64,000 nt of DNA, from contig JASWHV010000005.1 in assembly GCA_030760725.1 (NCBI GenBank), forward strand, positions 88,232,622-88,296,621, in the 5' to 3' direction. Below are positions 48,876-58,311 of this stretch, one piece after another (position 1 is the first letter of the stretch; each line of letters begins with the position of its first letter). The notes under the pieces were generated by a model. The model had not been told where the DNA came from, did no database searches, and saw only the letters and a list, made by a program, of their open reading frames with translations. A program made the position numbers and the translations under genes. Source of the DNA: Neostapfia colusana (lineage: Eukaryota; Streptophyta; Magnoliopsida; Poales; Poaceae).

Positions 48876-49194
48876 CTATCATGATAAACCAAATGTCATT
48901 TTAAAGCATTACGTATTAACTTCCCAATTTGCTTGTTTAAACTTAAAATTCATGGGGTCTTATTATATTAACATTTTCCGAGGGCCTCACATCTTACGCG
49001 AAAATAAATGCACTCTTAATTCATAGGGGTTCACACATCAAAGCAAAACAATCCTGAAGACGAGGTTGTGGACAATTGCACATGGCTTCCACAACTCACG
49101 TCACACACCAAACATAATCACACCATTGATTAAGGTAACGACTTGACTACTCGACATCTGCTAAACTAAGGGAAAGGACTCTACACTACTTGTA
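48876..49194 (-). other. Spacer between pre-gag ORF and gag, element E
   Basis: AT-rich noncoding sequence ending at ATCATGATAG before the gag ATG. It may hold the intron or intergenic region of alternative transcripts. Nothing else is visible. Confidence 0.5.
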
Positions 49195-49965
49195 TCACTG
49201 AGCTGGCTCCTCGGGATCTTCCTCATTATTGCGGCTGCTCTCTGACTCCGCTTTGGGAGGGGAAGCTGCTGGTGGAGAAGTGCGGCGACGCCTGCTCGCC
49301 CGGCGATCTGGGGAGTCAGGAGTCCATGTGTCATTCAAGGTGACACACAGTTCATTCCCATCTCCTCTTTCTCTCGCCCTCAAGCTGGCTCGAAGCAACG
49401 CCTCTGTCTCCTTCAGGGTGTCCCGTACATCCTGAAGCACCTGCTGACACTCCTGCAGTCGAGTGCTGAGCATAGCAGCATCGTCCAAGCACAAGTCCAT
49501 GTGCTCATGGGAAGTCCCCTGCTGCACTGGCGGGTACATGTACTCCGTTGTACCACTCTCACGCTGGAGGACATACATGTACTCAGTCCTGTCCAGGTGG
49601 CGACGGTAGATGTGACTCTGGCAGGTGATTGCCTCCCAGGTGACATCCTTCTCTGCATCGACCTGTGTCGCTCGACAAGCTGGAGAGCGGTGGATCTTGA
49701 GCAGCTGATTTTCGTGGATAATCCTCATTTCTGAACTCCACTCTTCCCGCTTCTCACGGATGGTTTGGGTGGAGGTGTAGTGTATGATTAGCTTGCCCGT
49801 ATTGCCGGCGGCTTGGAGCATGCGTCGAAGACGGCGCAACAAGCCTCCTACTGCCAATCCGTAGGAGAGGTACGTCACCGGACGATTCTCCTCTCTCAAG
49901 GCAAGGGCAACTACCGGAACTCTCCCTCCGGTGGACTTGCGAGCTGTGCGAATCATGCGAACCAT
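49195..49965 (-). CDS. Element E pre-gag ORF, 256 codons, intact
   Basis: Sense to the element and open from ATG 49,965 (MVRMIRTARKSTGGRVPVV), directly preceded by TTATGTTTTAG, a good 3' splice site. Residues about 160-205 look like a coiled coil (LQECQQVLQDVRDTLKETEA). The C-terminus is rich in Arg, Pro, Ser and Glu and has a basic run (RRASRRRR) that could bind nucleic acid or act as a nuclear signal. There is no transmembrane segment or signal peptide. Gag and pol of the same copy have at least four disruptions, yet this frame is intact. Element A has a degenerate ORF in the same position. I do not recognise a named family. Confidence 0.6.
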   Translation of the reverse strand: MVRMIRTARKSTGGRVPVVALALREENRPVTYLSYGLAVGGLLRRLRRMLQAAGNTGKLIIHYTSTQTIREKREEWSSEMRIIHENQLLKIHRSPACRATQVDAEKDVTWEAITCQSHIYRRHLDRTEYMYVLQRESGTTEYMYPPVQQGTSHEHMDLCLDDAAMLSTRLQECQQVLQDVRDTLKETEALLRASLRARERGDGNELCVTLNDTWTPDSPDRRASRRRRTSPPAASPPKAESESSRNNEEDPEEPAQ

Positions 49966-50168
49966 CTAAAACATAAAGCATTCAAACTTAAGTTAGATAG
50001 AATTTTAAACAAAAATCCTAATTTTGAATAAAAATTGGGATAAGATGAAGAAAGTGACCCCATTAAATAACACTTTTCAATCCACACCTTGTAAAATAGT
50101 TTTTTAAGAAAATAGGGTCCTTAAATACGTCCATTTCTACCTAGGGCCACGTTCCTAAGGGCAACCTT

Positions 50169-50181
50169 GGCTCTGATACCA
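50169..50181 (-). other. Element E primer binding site (tRNA-iMet)
   Basis: TGGTATCAGAGCC on the minus strand, four bases from the LTR end at 50,186. The 200 bp between it and the pre-gag ORF is a short leader. Confidence 0.94.
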
Positions 50182-50185
50182 CTCC

Positions 50186-53100
50186 TGTCACACCCGGTTT
50201 CTCCGAAGAACAACCGAGTGAATATCACATGTATGCCATGATCATTTTCTCATACATGTGATGACAAATATAAATGAGTCTTACATAGCATATGTCTCGA
50301 TGGACGATAATAAGTTCATAACATGTAAATAAAATAGCAGCGGAATATTATTCCTGTGGGCTCCGTCACAGGCGTTGCCCGGGGGACTCCATGAACCTAG
50401 AAACCTTCTTCGGGTCCAAAATCTTGATCATTAAACACCACATCATTCTCTTGACCTGACCAGCAATATAAACCAACAAATATGCAAGGTTGAGTACCGA
50501 TGGTACTCAGCAAGTGTGGGAAAGTTATGTCATGCATGGCTAGAACAAGGAGAGGTTGAACTCATGGTTGAAGCACTACGCAATTATTTCCTACCACCTT
50601 AGCTTATTAAGCACCTACATTACTACACAGGTGAAATGGTCCCAATCTCCCATCCCATCATCATAATCAAATAACCATAACATCATTTCCAATGTTAAGC
50701 TCCCCGCTTAAAATCCTCAACTTCCAAAGCCATCAATCCTCTAATCATGAATAAGTCCAAGCCGCTCTTGACCGTGAGCACGGCTGTCATGACAGTTGAC
50801 TCTGCAGAGTTTGCACCACTGTACCCACATGTAGTGATTTCATCTCCCGTTGCCGGGTGGACTAAAAGAACCTCCATTATGCCAGTGGCTACGAACCACA
50901 TTCACACTTCCCAGGTGTGTAGCCAGGAGATCACTACGAAGCCTTTACAAAGGGATTCTTGACGAGCGTGGGCCCACTGAGGTTTCACCCCTAACAGCAT
51001 ACAAGAGGCTCCAACCCCGCTGCAGTGGCCCCCTCTTGAGCATTGCGGTTCATATGGTAGTCCAGCTGACACCTATTCCCCGCACCATCCAACACACCCA
51101 TACTACGCCGGGGATACACCTAATTAATTGGCCAAGCTGCCCCATCTCAGCATGTGGTTGGCACGGTAAAACCAGGTTACATGTTCCATGAACCGGTCTC
51201 TAGGATCCAGGCAAGTACTAAACACAAACCCGAGTCTCGTGCACCCAGCACCAACCAAATCATCCAACTTGCCTTGATCCCTACCTCTACATAACTCATA
51301 ACATCTCATTCAAGAGTATGGTAAATAAACTGATGATCTCATATCCCAATTATCCCATTCTAAGCATGGCTAAGCACAAGTAATATGAGTGAATGACATA
51401 ATAAAACAAATCCCAACCCAAGCTACAAGGAAACAAGATAATGCAATTCTAGGGAAACATCCTAGCATGGGTTTCATATTTCAATTGACAATGCAAATAA
51501 TTCTATCTACACATCCTAGCATAGGATCAAAGTGGTCAAGGACACTTGCCTTCTTCCTGCTGCTCTGGGAATGGAAAGTCTTGTTCTTGGAAGGGAAGAA
51601 CTTGCTATGGGGCAGGTTCTACTCATACCATCACACATAGCAAAAGAAAACAACAATCCATAAGACATAGTTCACACTTTCACTTCATACAAACCACGCA
51701 TTCACACCTATGAAAGTCATTCACACTTCTAAGGGTTGTGGTTACTCTATGTGTGTTGATTTTTGGCCTACATGTACTTTTAAACATATGTATATTATTT
51801 CTAACTTTTGTATTCAGATTTCTGTTTGCACACTATATATGAATTTCCAATTTAAACAAATTCTTTAATACCTTCTTTAGCTACCAAGTTTGCATGGAAG
51901 GTAATTTCCTACTCCAAATGGGTTTTCAGATCTTCTACCAAATCCTAAACTGAAATCTTTGGATTTGGAAACTTCATTTATCATTTTCTAGTTATGCATA
52001 CATAGTTGCTATATTTTCAGATTTATTTCCTATGCCTAAATGTGAACTTTATTATGAAAATAGTAAGACACCTCATCTAAACAGAATAGGTTCTGATATA
52101 AAATATTAAATAATATATTTTTGAACTTCTCCTCTGATGTGAACTAATTTAAATCTATTTTACCCATTTTCAAAATTATTTATTAACCTAAAAATGTGTT
52201 CCTAGAACTAATAAACATGAACACACCCAAACAGATTTCATTTCAGCCTAAAATTTATTTTTAGTTCATTCTAAAGTTTTCCAAGTGTTAATAGAGTTTA
52301 AACTTGAATTTACAATGTGTTTGTATTTCCTTTTAAATTTAAATCCTAGTCACGCATTCAAATTTCTAAATTGAATATTATATAGGGTTAAAAAGTTAAG
52401 TTCACCCTACTACAGGGTCTAATTTATTATTTTAAGAATTTCCAGGGGCCTAACTATGCATAACAGAGGGGTTTTGCTAATTTTTATTAAGTCCAGGGGC
52501 TAAAACTGATTTTTAATTGAATTTACATGAATTTCTGAAGTTCCAGGGGCTAGATCAGAAGTTTCCGGGGCTAGCTCATATTTTCCGAGATCCCCAGGGG
52601 GTAGTGCGTAAGAATCCCGGCCTTTATAATGCGCGGCCGACGTGGACCGTCCGATTTAAAACAAACGGCTCAGATTAGATCGCCGAACCGGTACGCGCGG
52701 GTTTTAATTCCACCGTGCGATTTAAATAGACGGCGCACAAGCGGCCACGTCGCTCTGACCGAGCGCGAGCGGCGCTGCCCGGCGGCGCACGGCGGCGGGA
52801 GGCGGCGATCTCGCCGGAAAACTTTGGATCTTCGTCTATTCTTCCTAAAACTGGGATTTCATGGCATAGATCGGTAGAGGGGAGGTCGGGGATCTCACCT
52901 CGGGGTTTTTCTTGAGCTCGGAGGTCCTGGAAGGCGGTCGGCGACGAGGTCCGAGGTGAATTCACGGCGATGCTCGTCGGCGCTGTGTCTGAAGCGCAAA
53001 CCACCGAGTTTTCTGCACCTGCGTGATTCCCCGGAGGCGGTGGAACACGATCGGCGCGTTAGATCAGAGAATCCGAGCAAAGATCGAGAGAAAACGGTGA

Positions 53101-53566
53101 TCGGAGCTTCGGTTCTCACCGGGAGGAAAAACAGCCGATCGCGGGTGAAAAACGGGACGATGCCGGTGTTTATATAGCCAGGGGAGGGCGGCGTTCGGTT
53201 GGGATCGAGCTGGAGTCGTCCAGAACCAAAATTCAGCTGGGATACGCGGGTATCGGGGGTGGTTTCGATTCGGGGGAGAGAGGAGTCCCGGGTCGGCCGA
53301 GCGCGCGGGCGAGGAGGAAGACGACGGCGGGCCCCACATGTTAGTGAGAGGAAAACGGGGCGCGCGGCTGCGGGCTGGCGCGGGGGCGAGGTGGGCCGGC
53401 TGGTGGGTTTCGGCCCACTGGCCGGGGGTTTTGTTTTTTTATTTTTCTTTTTCTTTTCTGTTTTGAGTTGAATTTGAATTCCAATTTGAATTTGAATTTC
53501 TGCACCACATGCAACACATCCAAAAAATTTTTAAATTCTCTTCTTAACAGGTTTTGGGGTGTTACA
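50186..53566 (-). repeat. Element E 5' LTR (right copy)
   Basis: 3,381 bp, TGTCACACCC to GGGTGTTACA. It keeps the 202-bp GC-rich segment missing from the left copy. Mini-ORF exons at 51,618-51,550 and 50,455-50,397 are recognisable, but the first has a TAG. Confidence 0.94.
53169..53176 (-). promoter_or_regulatory. TATA box of the element E 5' LTR
   Basis: TATATAAA on the minus strand in GGCTATATAAACACC. As this is the 5' LTR in element orientation, it would drive the genomic RNA, starting about 30 nt further along the minus strand. Confidence 0.75.
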
Positions 53567-53734
53567 CCTTCTTCCCGCTCCCCTTTGATGACGACATCCT
53601 GTTGCAAAGAATAATTGATAAATATGCTAAGATAATATATACAAAATTCATGTTAAGTTAGTGAAGAAAACGTTACGTCATCAATTTCAAAATTCATCAA
53701 CGTCATGATCATGTACCCTACTCCTTAAACCAGA

Positions 53735-54405
53735 TCATCGATCTTCTTTCATGAGCGTCTGAACTGGATTTCGTTTCCGTTTACGCATATAAGAAGTCTC
53801 GACATCTTGAGCGTATCCAACTAAGTCATCGAGTCGTACACCAGGCTCGATGATAAACGAGTCTGGCAACTCTTCTTCTTGGTAAAACTCGTCAACCTCA
53901 TTAGTATCATGGTAACCATCATCTCCTGGAGTGTATAACCGCTCACGAGGATTAACCTTATGTACAACCCACCAAGCTTTCAGTGTGTTCATGCAGCGGC
54001 TCTTCTGAAGCTTTGAGAAGCTTGAAGAACGCTTCAACCTCCGTTGTAGGAGGATCCTCCGTAAACTCTGGTTGTATAGCTTCAAGCATCTCATCCATCC
54101 TATCAACCCCCGTGTTATCATCATTTTCTCTTCCACTTCTTGTACAGTTTCAGAAGTTGTCTCGCCGTGGAAGGTCAAACCTCATAAGGTGGCATGTAAC
54201 CGTTTCGACACAACTGTATCGAGACCGTCATTTTGTCCAAAAACTTGGTATTCCGACATTTCGTACGTGGGCACCACACCTTATCGATCATTGACAATGA
54301 AAAAGCTCGATCTACAAAAGCATCTATCTTGGCCATCCACTCATCCGAGTGACCACCAGAATTGTTCTTCCAACCGGTATACATCCAACTACAGTCCTCA
54401 CTCAT
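53735..54405 (-). pseudogene. CACTA TNPD transposase remnant, core deleted
   Basis: The N-terminal part (54,405-54,175, MSEDCSWMYTGW ... CPRTKCRN) is the transposase-associated domain found at the start of plant TNPD proteins. A one-base loss near 54,170 and another shift near 54,125 follow. After FKLLKASEEPLHEHT in the shifted frame (about 53,985) the sequence jumps to a piece I read as the TNPD C-terminus (WWVVHKVNPRERL, YQEEELPDSFIIEP) ending at 53,735. The catalytic Transposase_21 core of several hundred residues is missing. The gap to the ORF1 start is 138 bp. Confidence 0.8.
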
Positions 54406-55020
54406 GTTTGAATCTACAGTTTAATGTCAAGGAAATTATAGTTACTTTATACTTTATTTATGTCACGGCCCTACATCTATTGGAAAGGATAGGTCCTAAA
54501 CCCACCCAAGAGTGACCGAGCAGAGTGTACTCATGACGAGACGCGTGGTCTGGATCCGAACGAAATTTCGGCAGCATAACCCCGCTGTTCTCCACTGCAC
54601 GCCCGGAAATAGTGTAGCAGAGAACAACAGGGTTATGCCGTCAAAATCTCATCTAGATCTAAACCCGCGTCTCGTCACAAGCCACGCCCCCTCGGTCACT
54701 CCCAGGCTATCCAAAAAGGGACAATTCCGAACCTACATGCCTCACATGCGTAACACATGTGACACGGGCCAGTTCGAAACGGGTGACGCATATTGTATAG
54801 GTTTACGTCAATCTTTCATTTTTGAGTCATTTAAAAGAGAGAGAGAGAGAGAGAGGAAAGAACGAGAGAGAGAAGGAAAGAACGAGATAGAGAAGGAAAG
54901 AACGAGAGAGAGACAGAGAAGTGGGTCAGCCGTCCTATGTTATGCCCCAAGAGGTGGCGCGGCGGGGCGGCGGTGGCGGCACGGCGGCAGGGCGGGGCAT
55001 GGCGGCAGGGAGGCGTCGTA
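54406..55020. other. CACTA region upstream of TNPD, with GA microsatellite
   Basis: Probable 5' untranslated and promoter-proximal sequence of the TNPD transcript on the minus strand. An impure (GA)n tract lies at about 54,834-54,920 and a GGCGGC-rich stretch at 54,955-55,010. I see no ORF with family support. Confidence 0.5.
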
Positions 55021-55130
55021 AAATGTCGTAAATAAAAACAGCTGTCGTAAAATGTCGCCACATTACTTACGATGGCCTGCACAGAGCCGTTGTAAGTTGG
55101 AGAGGCTTACTTACGATGGCTTTAGGATTA
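55021..55130. repeat. Inner subterminal repeats of the CACTA right end
   Basis: Copies of TTACTTACGATGGC and GCCGTTGTAAGT plus GTCGTAAAATGTCG. They are diverged relatives of the outer subterminal motif. Confidence 0.75.
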
Positions 55131-55289
55131 GCTTGGCGTCCTCACCATCGCCGTCCTCACCGTCGTCGTTCACCTTGTGCTTGTGTAGACGCATACGTTA
55201 TCACTAAATGGGTCGTGTTGGGCCCTAAATGGGCTGTGTCGGGGCAAACCGGTCTGAAGCCCATTTATGTACATATAGTACTTAAACAC

Positions 55290-55558
55290 TCATCAAGTAA
55301 ACCTAAACAAACATCTAAACAATTATAAATTCATCTAAAACAATTAGTCATAACCTAAACAATTAAATAAACATATAAACAAATATCTAAACCTAACATA
55401 AATAATTAAGCATAATTAAACCTAAAACATATCTAATCAATTATAAATTCATCTAAACAATTGTTGATATAAATAATTCATCTACTAAACAATGCAACTA
55501 AACAATTAATCATCTACACAATTACGCACTAAACAATTCCTAAATAAAAAAATCAAGC
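55290..55558. repeat. AT-rich low-complexity tract (AAACAATTA / ATCTAAAC words)
   Basis: Imperfect repetition of ATCTAAACAATTA-like words with very low GC, directly followed by a very GC-rich block. No gene. Confidence 0.75.
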
Positions 55559-55975
55559 AATGGAGGCCGGCGTGGGGGGTTTTGCGGCCGGCCATGGAGG
55601 AGGGAGGCATACCTATGGGCGAGCTGCGGCGGGCCGATGGAAGTGGCGGGGAACGGCGCAGAACCAGGCGGAGGCGGACAGAGGCGCAGCCGGCACAGAG
55701 GCAGGCGGGCCGGTGCGGCAGCGGGCGAGCCGGCGCAGCAGCAGCCTAGGTGGGCGGCGCGGCTGGGCTGGCGCTCGGGCGCCGAGGCGGGCGGCGCGGC
55801 TGTGCAGGCGCTCGGGCGCCGAGGCGGGCGGCGCGGTGGGGCCGGAGGCGGCGGGGTGCGGCGGCGGTCGAGCCGGCGCAGCAGTGGACAAGGCGGGAGG
55901 CGGCCGGACGAGGCAGCAGTGGCACGGGTCAGGCGAGCGGCTGCGGCGCGAGAGAGAGAGGAGTGCATGAGTGGG
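55559..55975. repeat. GC-rich tandem repeat block in CACTA
   Basis: Very GC-rich, with the word CGCTCGGGCGCCGAGGCGGG repeated at about 55,771-55,790 and 55,811-55,830, and many GGCGGC/GCGGCG words. Open frames exist on both strands and in several phases, as expected from composition. I give no product. Confidence 0.7.
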
Positions 55976-56009
55976 CCACGCGAGTGGACCGTTGGATTTA
56001 GGGTTATAA

Positions 56010-56296
56010 CCCTAATTTACGACGGCCATCTAACTTACGACAGCCTAGTATTTGGCTGTCGTAAATTGTCGTTAAATTCCATCGGTTGCTCTACTTACGA
56101 CAGCCCAGGGTTTGGCCGTCGTAAGTAGCACATTAAATACCGACGGTCACGTAATTTACGACAGCCGCGAGCCCATGGCTGTTGTAAGTCATCTAACTTA
56201 CGACAGCGTCCATTGGCAGTCGTAAGTAATCTAATTTACGACGCCGGCCCTCGTAAATAATACCGGCCGTCGTAAAATGTCGATTTTTCTGTAGTG
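56010..56296. repeat. CACTA right terminal and subterminal repeats
   Basis: About a dozen TTACGACAGCC / GGCCGTCGTAAGT motifs in alternating orientation, ending with TTTTTCTGTAGTG at 56,296. The variant here is mostly TTACGACAGC, while the left end has mostly TTACGACGGC. Confidence 0.88.
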
Positions 56297-56299
56297 TTT

Positions 56300-57083
56300 G
56301 AGTTGGTTATGATAGGATTTCGTGTGGGACACAAAGTTGAGTTTTTTTAGGAATGTGGGATACATTCATAAGGTGTTTGGAAGTCTTAAGATTGCTTCTA
56401 TCTGCATATAGAAGAGTCTTGAGCAGTTATAGAAAGTTTCGATTCAGAAACTGAGTAGGATTAGAGTCCTAGTTTGAATTGGGTTCGCCTCCCGGCTGGT
56501 TATATAAGCAAGGGAGGCCAGAGCTCGTGGTAAGACGACCTTGGGCTGTTCCTCTTATATTTTAATCAATAAAATTCGTAATTTAGAGGAGCTTTTGTGC
56601 CTTGTTCGTCCGACTTGTTTTTGTCATGTGTTTCTCGTCGAGTTACTGGACAGCACGACAGTGCTTCGTTGTTTTGATCATAACTGGAGTTTTACAGATC
56701 CAATTGACATGATTATTTTTGGGTTGTCTGCATAACTTGATTATCTATCATCTGCAAAAATTTAACGGTCCTAATCTACACGAGTTTCTTTGCAGTGTTG
56801 CAGATCTGGTTTTTACTCGAGCAGAACAGATTGACCCTCTTTTGATCATAACTTGAGTTTTTCTTGACGGATTTTCATGATTCTTGTTGTCGTGTCTTCG
56901 TGACATTATTCTCTATAATATATACCACTTTTGTCACGGTTGAACACATTTAGATCAGTCGCATACACGGTTTCTTTAACAGATCAATTTTCTGCCGAGG
57001 GGGCCTTTGTTGCTTCCGCTAAAAATATATAAATCTACCATTCACCCCCTCTGGTAGCTTTTCACGTGCTCTTCGATCCTACA
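56300..57083 (+). repeat. Element G (copia) 5' LTR, right part
   Basis: Continuation of the LTR started at 19,826. A TATA-like TTATATAAGC is at about 56,500. The LTR ends with CCTACA at 57,083, directly before a PBS. Confidence 0.82.
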
Positions 57084-57085
57084 GT

Positions 57086-57099
57086 TGGTATCAGAGCCA
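57086..57099 (+). other. Element G primer binding site (tRNA-iMet)
   Basis: TGGTATCAGAGCCA two bases after the LTR end, complementary to initiator Met tRNA. Confidence 0.92.
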
Positions 57100-57144
57100 T
57101 GGTGCTCTAATATTTGTGATTTGCACGTGTTTTGACTAATCATC

Positions 57145-58016
57145 ATGGAGAAATACTCCGCGAAACCTTGTGTGTTCAGTGGCATTGATTTTCAGGTTTG
57201 GAAGGCACGAATGGAGGCTTTCATCCAGGCGCAAGGCTTCACAATATTGGAAAAGGTGTACAAGCCTTATAACGTGCCGCCAAACAATTAAGTCACGGCT
57301 ACCAACATGAGAGATGTCGACAACAAAAACAAAGCACGGAACTTGATCATACAAGGATTAACTCAAAGTGACTTTGACCGTGTTGAACACCTCTGATCTG
57401 CATACGATGTGTGGAAAGCACTTTGTGACTACCATGAAGGATCCAACACGATCAAGGAGGTAAGACAAGATATGTTCAAGGAAGAATACATGCACTTCGA
57501 GATGCAACCCGGTGAGTCAATCTACGACCTCTTTGCTCGCTTCAATAAAATTGTCAGCAACTTGTGTAGTGTCAATGTTAATTTTTCAGATGCTGAAAAT
57601 GCTAGGCAATTACTAAGTACATTAGACATGTCAATTTGGGAGATGAAAGTTACATCTATTCTCGGATCTACTGTCATGATTAAACTTACATTGGATGTGC
57701 TATATTCTAAGTTAAAAACTCATGAAATTGACATAATATCACGTAAGAACCCCAACAAGTCTCTTGCATTTGTTTCACAACGCGACATGCCTAGCTATAG
57801 TCAATCTTCATCTTGTGGTACACTTTCTTTGTTGTCCTCTCTAATCCTTGAACAGATTGAAGAGTTTCCAGAGAAAGAACTTGCACTCATCTCTACTCGG
57901 TTCTCAAAAGCAATGCAAAATTTGAAAACTAGAAGGAGAGGAAGTGCCGGACCTCAACGATGCTTCGAATGTGGTAAGACAGGACATTTTTGTACGGATT
58001 GCCCTAACCTTTCAGG
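57145..58016 (+). pseudogene. Element G copia-type gag, with stops, cut by element D
   Basis: Starts at ATG 57,145 (MEKYSAKPCVFSGIDFQVWK). The UBN2-type gag pattern is clear: AYDVWKALCDYHEG, FEMQPGESIYDLFARFNKIV, then zinc knuckle CFECGKTGHFCTDC at 57,961-58,002. In-frame stops are TAA 57,289-57,291 and TGA 57,394-57,396. The frame is broken at 58,016, six codons after the knuckle, by the LTR of element D. The rest of pol lies beyond the window. It is Ty1/copia by gag type and PBS; the lineage is not resolved. Confidence 0.85.
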
Positions 58017-58311
58017 TGTGATGCCCATGTTCCGAGAAACCCTGGAATCGAGCTGGTGCATACATGTGCCCAGGATGTTCATCACACATACACATATAAT
58101 CCACAAACTGAATTCAGAATAATAGCACGAATAATAGGGTTTTATTACATTGTCTCATGAGTGTCTAACTCATTCTAGAAGCGGAAGTCTTATTCTAGCA
58201 GCGGAAGCCTTTATTCTAGCAGCGGAAATCTTCTAAACTATTGCGGAAGCAAACTAAGTAGCAGCGGCTCCATCTCCTAGTCCACAATCAAGTTGACGGT
58301 AGATCACACGC

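Larger units (their letters stand above)
41155..53566 (-). mobile_element. Element E: Ty3/gypsy retrotransposon, minus strand, defective
   Basis: This is a 12,412-bp insertion with a perfect CCTTC duplication (41,150-41,154 and 53,567-53,571). On the minus strand: 5' LTR (right), PBS, pre-gag ORF, gag, pol, polypurine tract, 3' LTR (left). It sits 31 bp downstream of the CACTA ORF1 start codon. The LTRs differ by a few percent and by two deletions. Gag and pol contain stops and frameshifts. The family is close to element D by LTR and pol similarity. Confidence 0.94.
21350..53597 (-). pseudogene. CACTA ORF1 (Transposase_24-type protein), split by F/B and E
   Basis: The start codon is at 53,597. 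Exons inferred from GT-AG junctions: 53,597-53,567 joined across E to 41,149-41,019; 40,939-40,698; 40,626-40,595 joined across F to 23,324-23,167; 23,090-22,878; 22,799-22,637; 22,571-22,458; about 22,379-22,260; 22,195-21,965; an uncertain one near 21,889; and 21,442-21,350 (TGA). Diagnostic pieces are HDTLQGVMWNDFM, HATLVFHTNAQKL, RGPFRRDSDTYLTEDQYAEV and HPDAYRALCRYWASDDFKAK, familiar from plant En/Spm ORF1 proteins. The penultimate conserved part has a coiled coil (MQERLTRTQEELDRTRAIQE). A frameshift is likely near 22,510. Removing each insert with one duplication restores the frame. Confidence 0.85.
20672..56296 (-). mobile_element. Element H: CACTA (En/Spm) DNA transposon, non-autonomous, with three nested inserts
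   Basis: The left end is CACTACAGGGATA; the right end read on the minus strand is CACTACAGAAAAATCG. Both sides carry the 3-bp duplication TTT (20,669-20,671 and 56,297-56,299), as known for CACTA elements. Both ends are rich in TTACGACGG subterminal repeats. On the minus strand come a TNPD-type transposase remnant (54,405-53,735) and a multi-exon ORF1 (53,597-21,350). F, B and E are inserted in it. Subtracting them leaves about 5.9 kb. The TNPD catalytic core is missing, so H depends on a related active element. Confidence 0.92.

Noticed and set aside
41155..53566. The two E LTRs read as independent solo LTRs
   Set aside because: They flank a PBS, gag-pol and polypurine tract and share a perfect CCTTC duplication outside, so they belong to one element.
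55540..56128. Ala/Arg/Gly-rich open frames on both strands
   Set aside because: Composition artefact of the GC-rich CACTA block.
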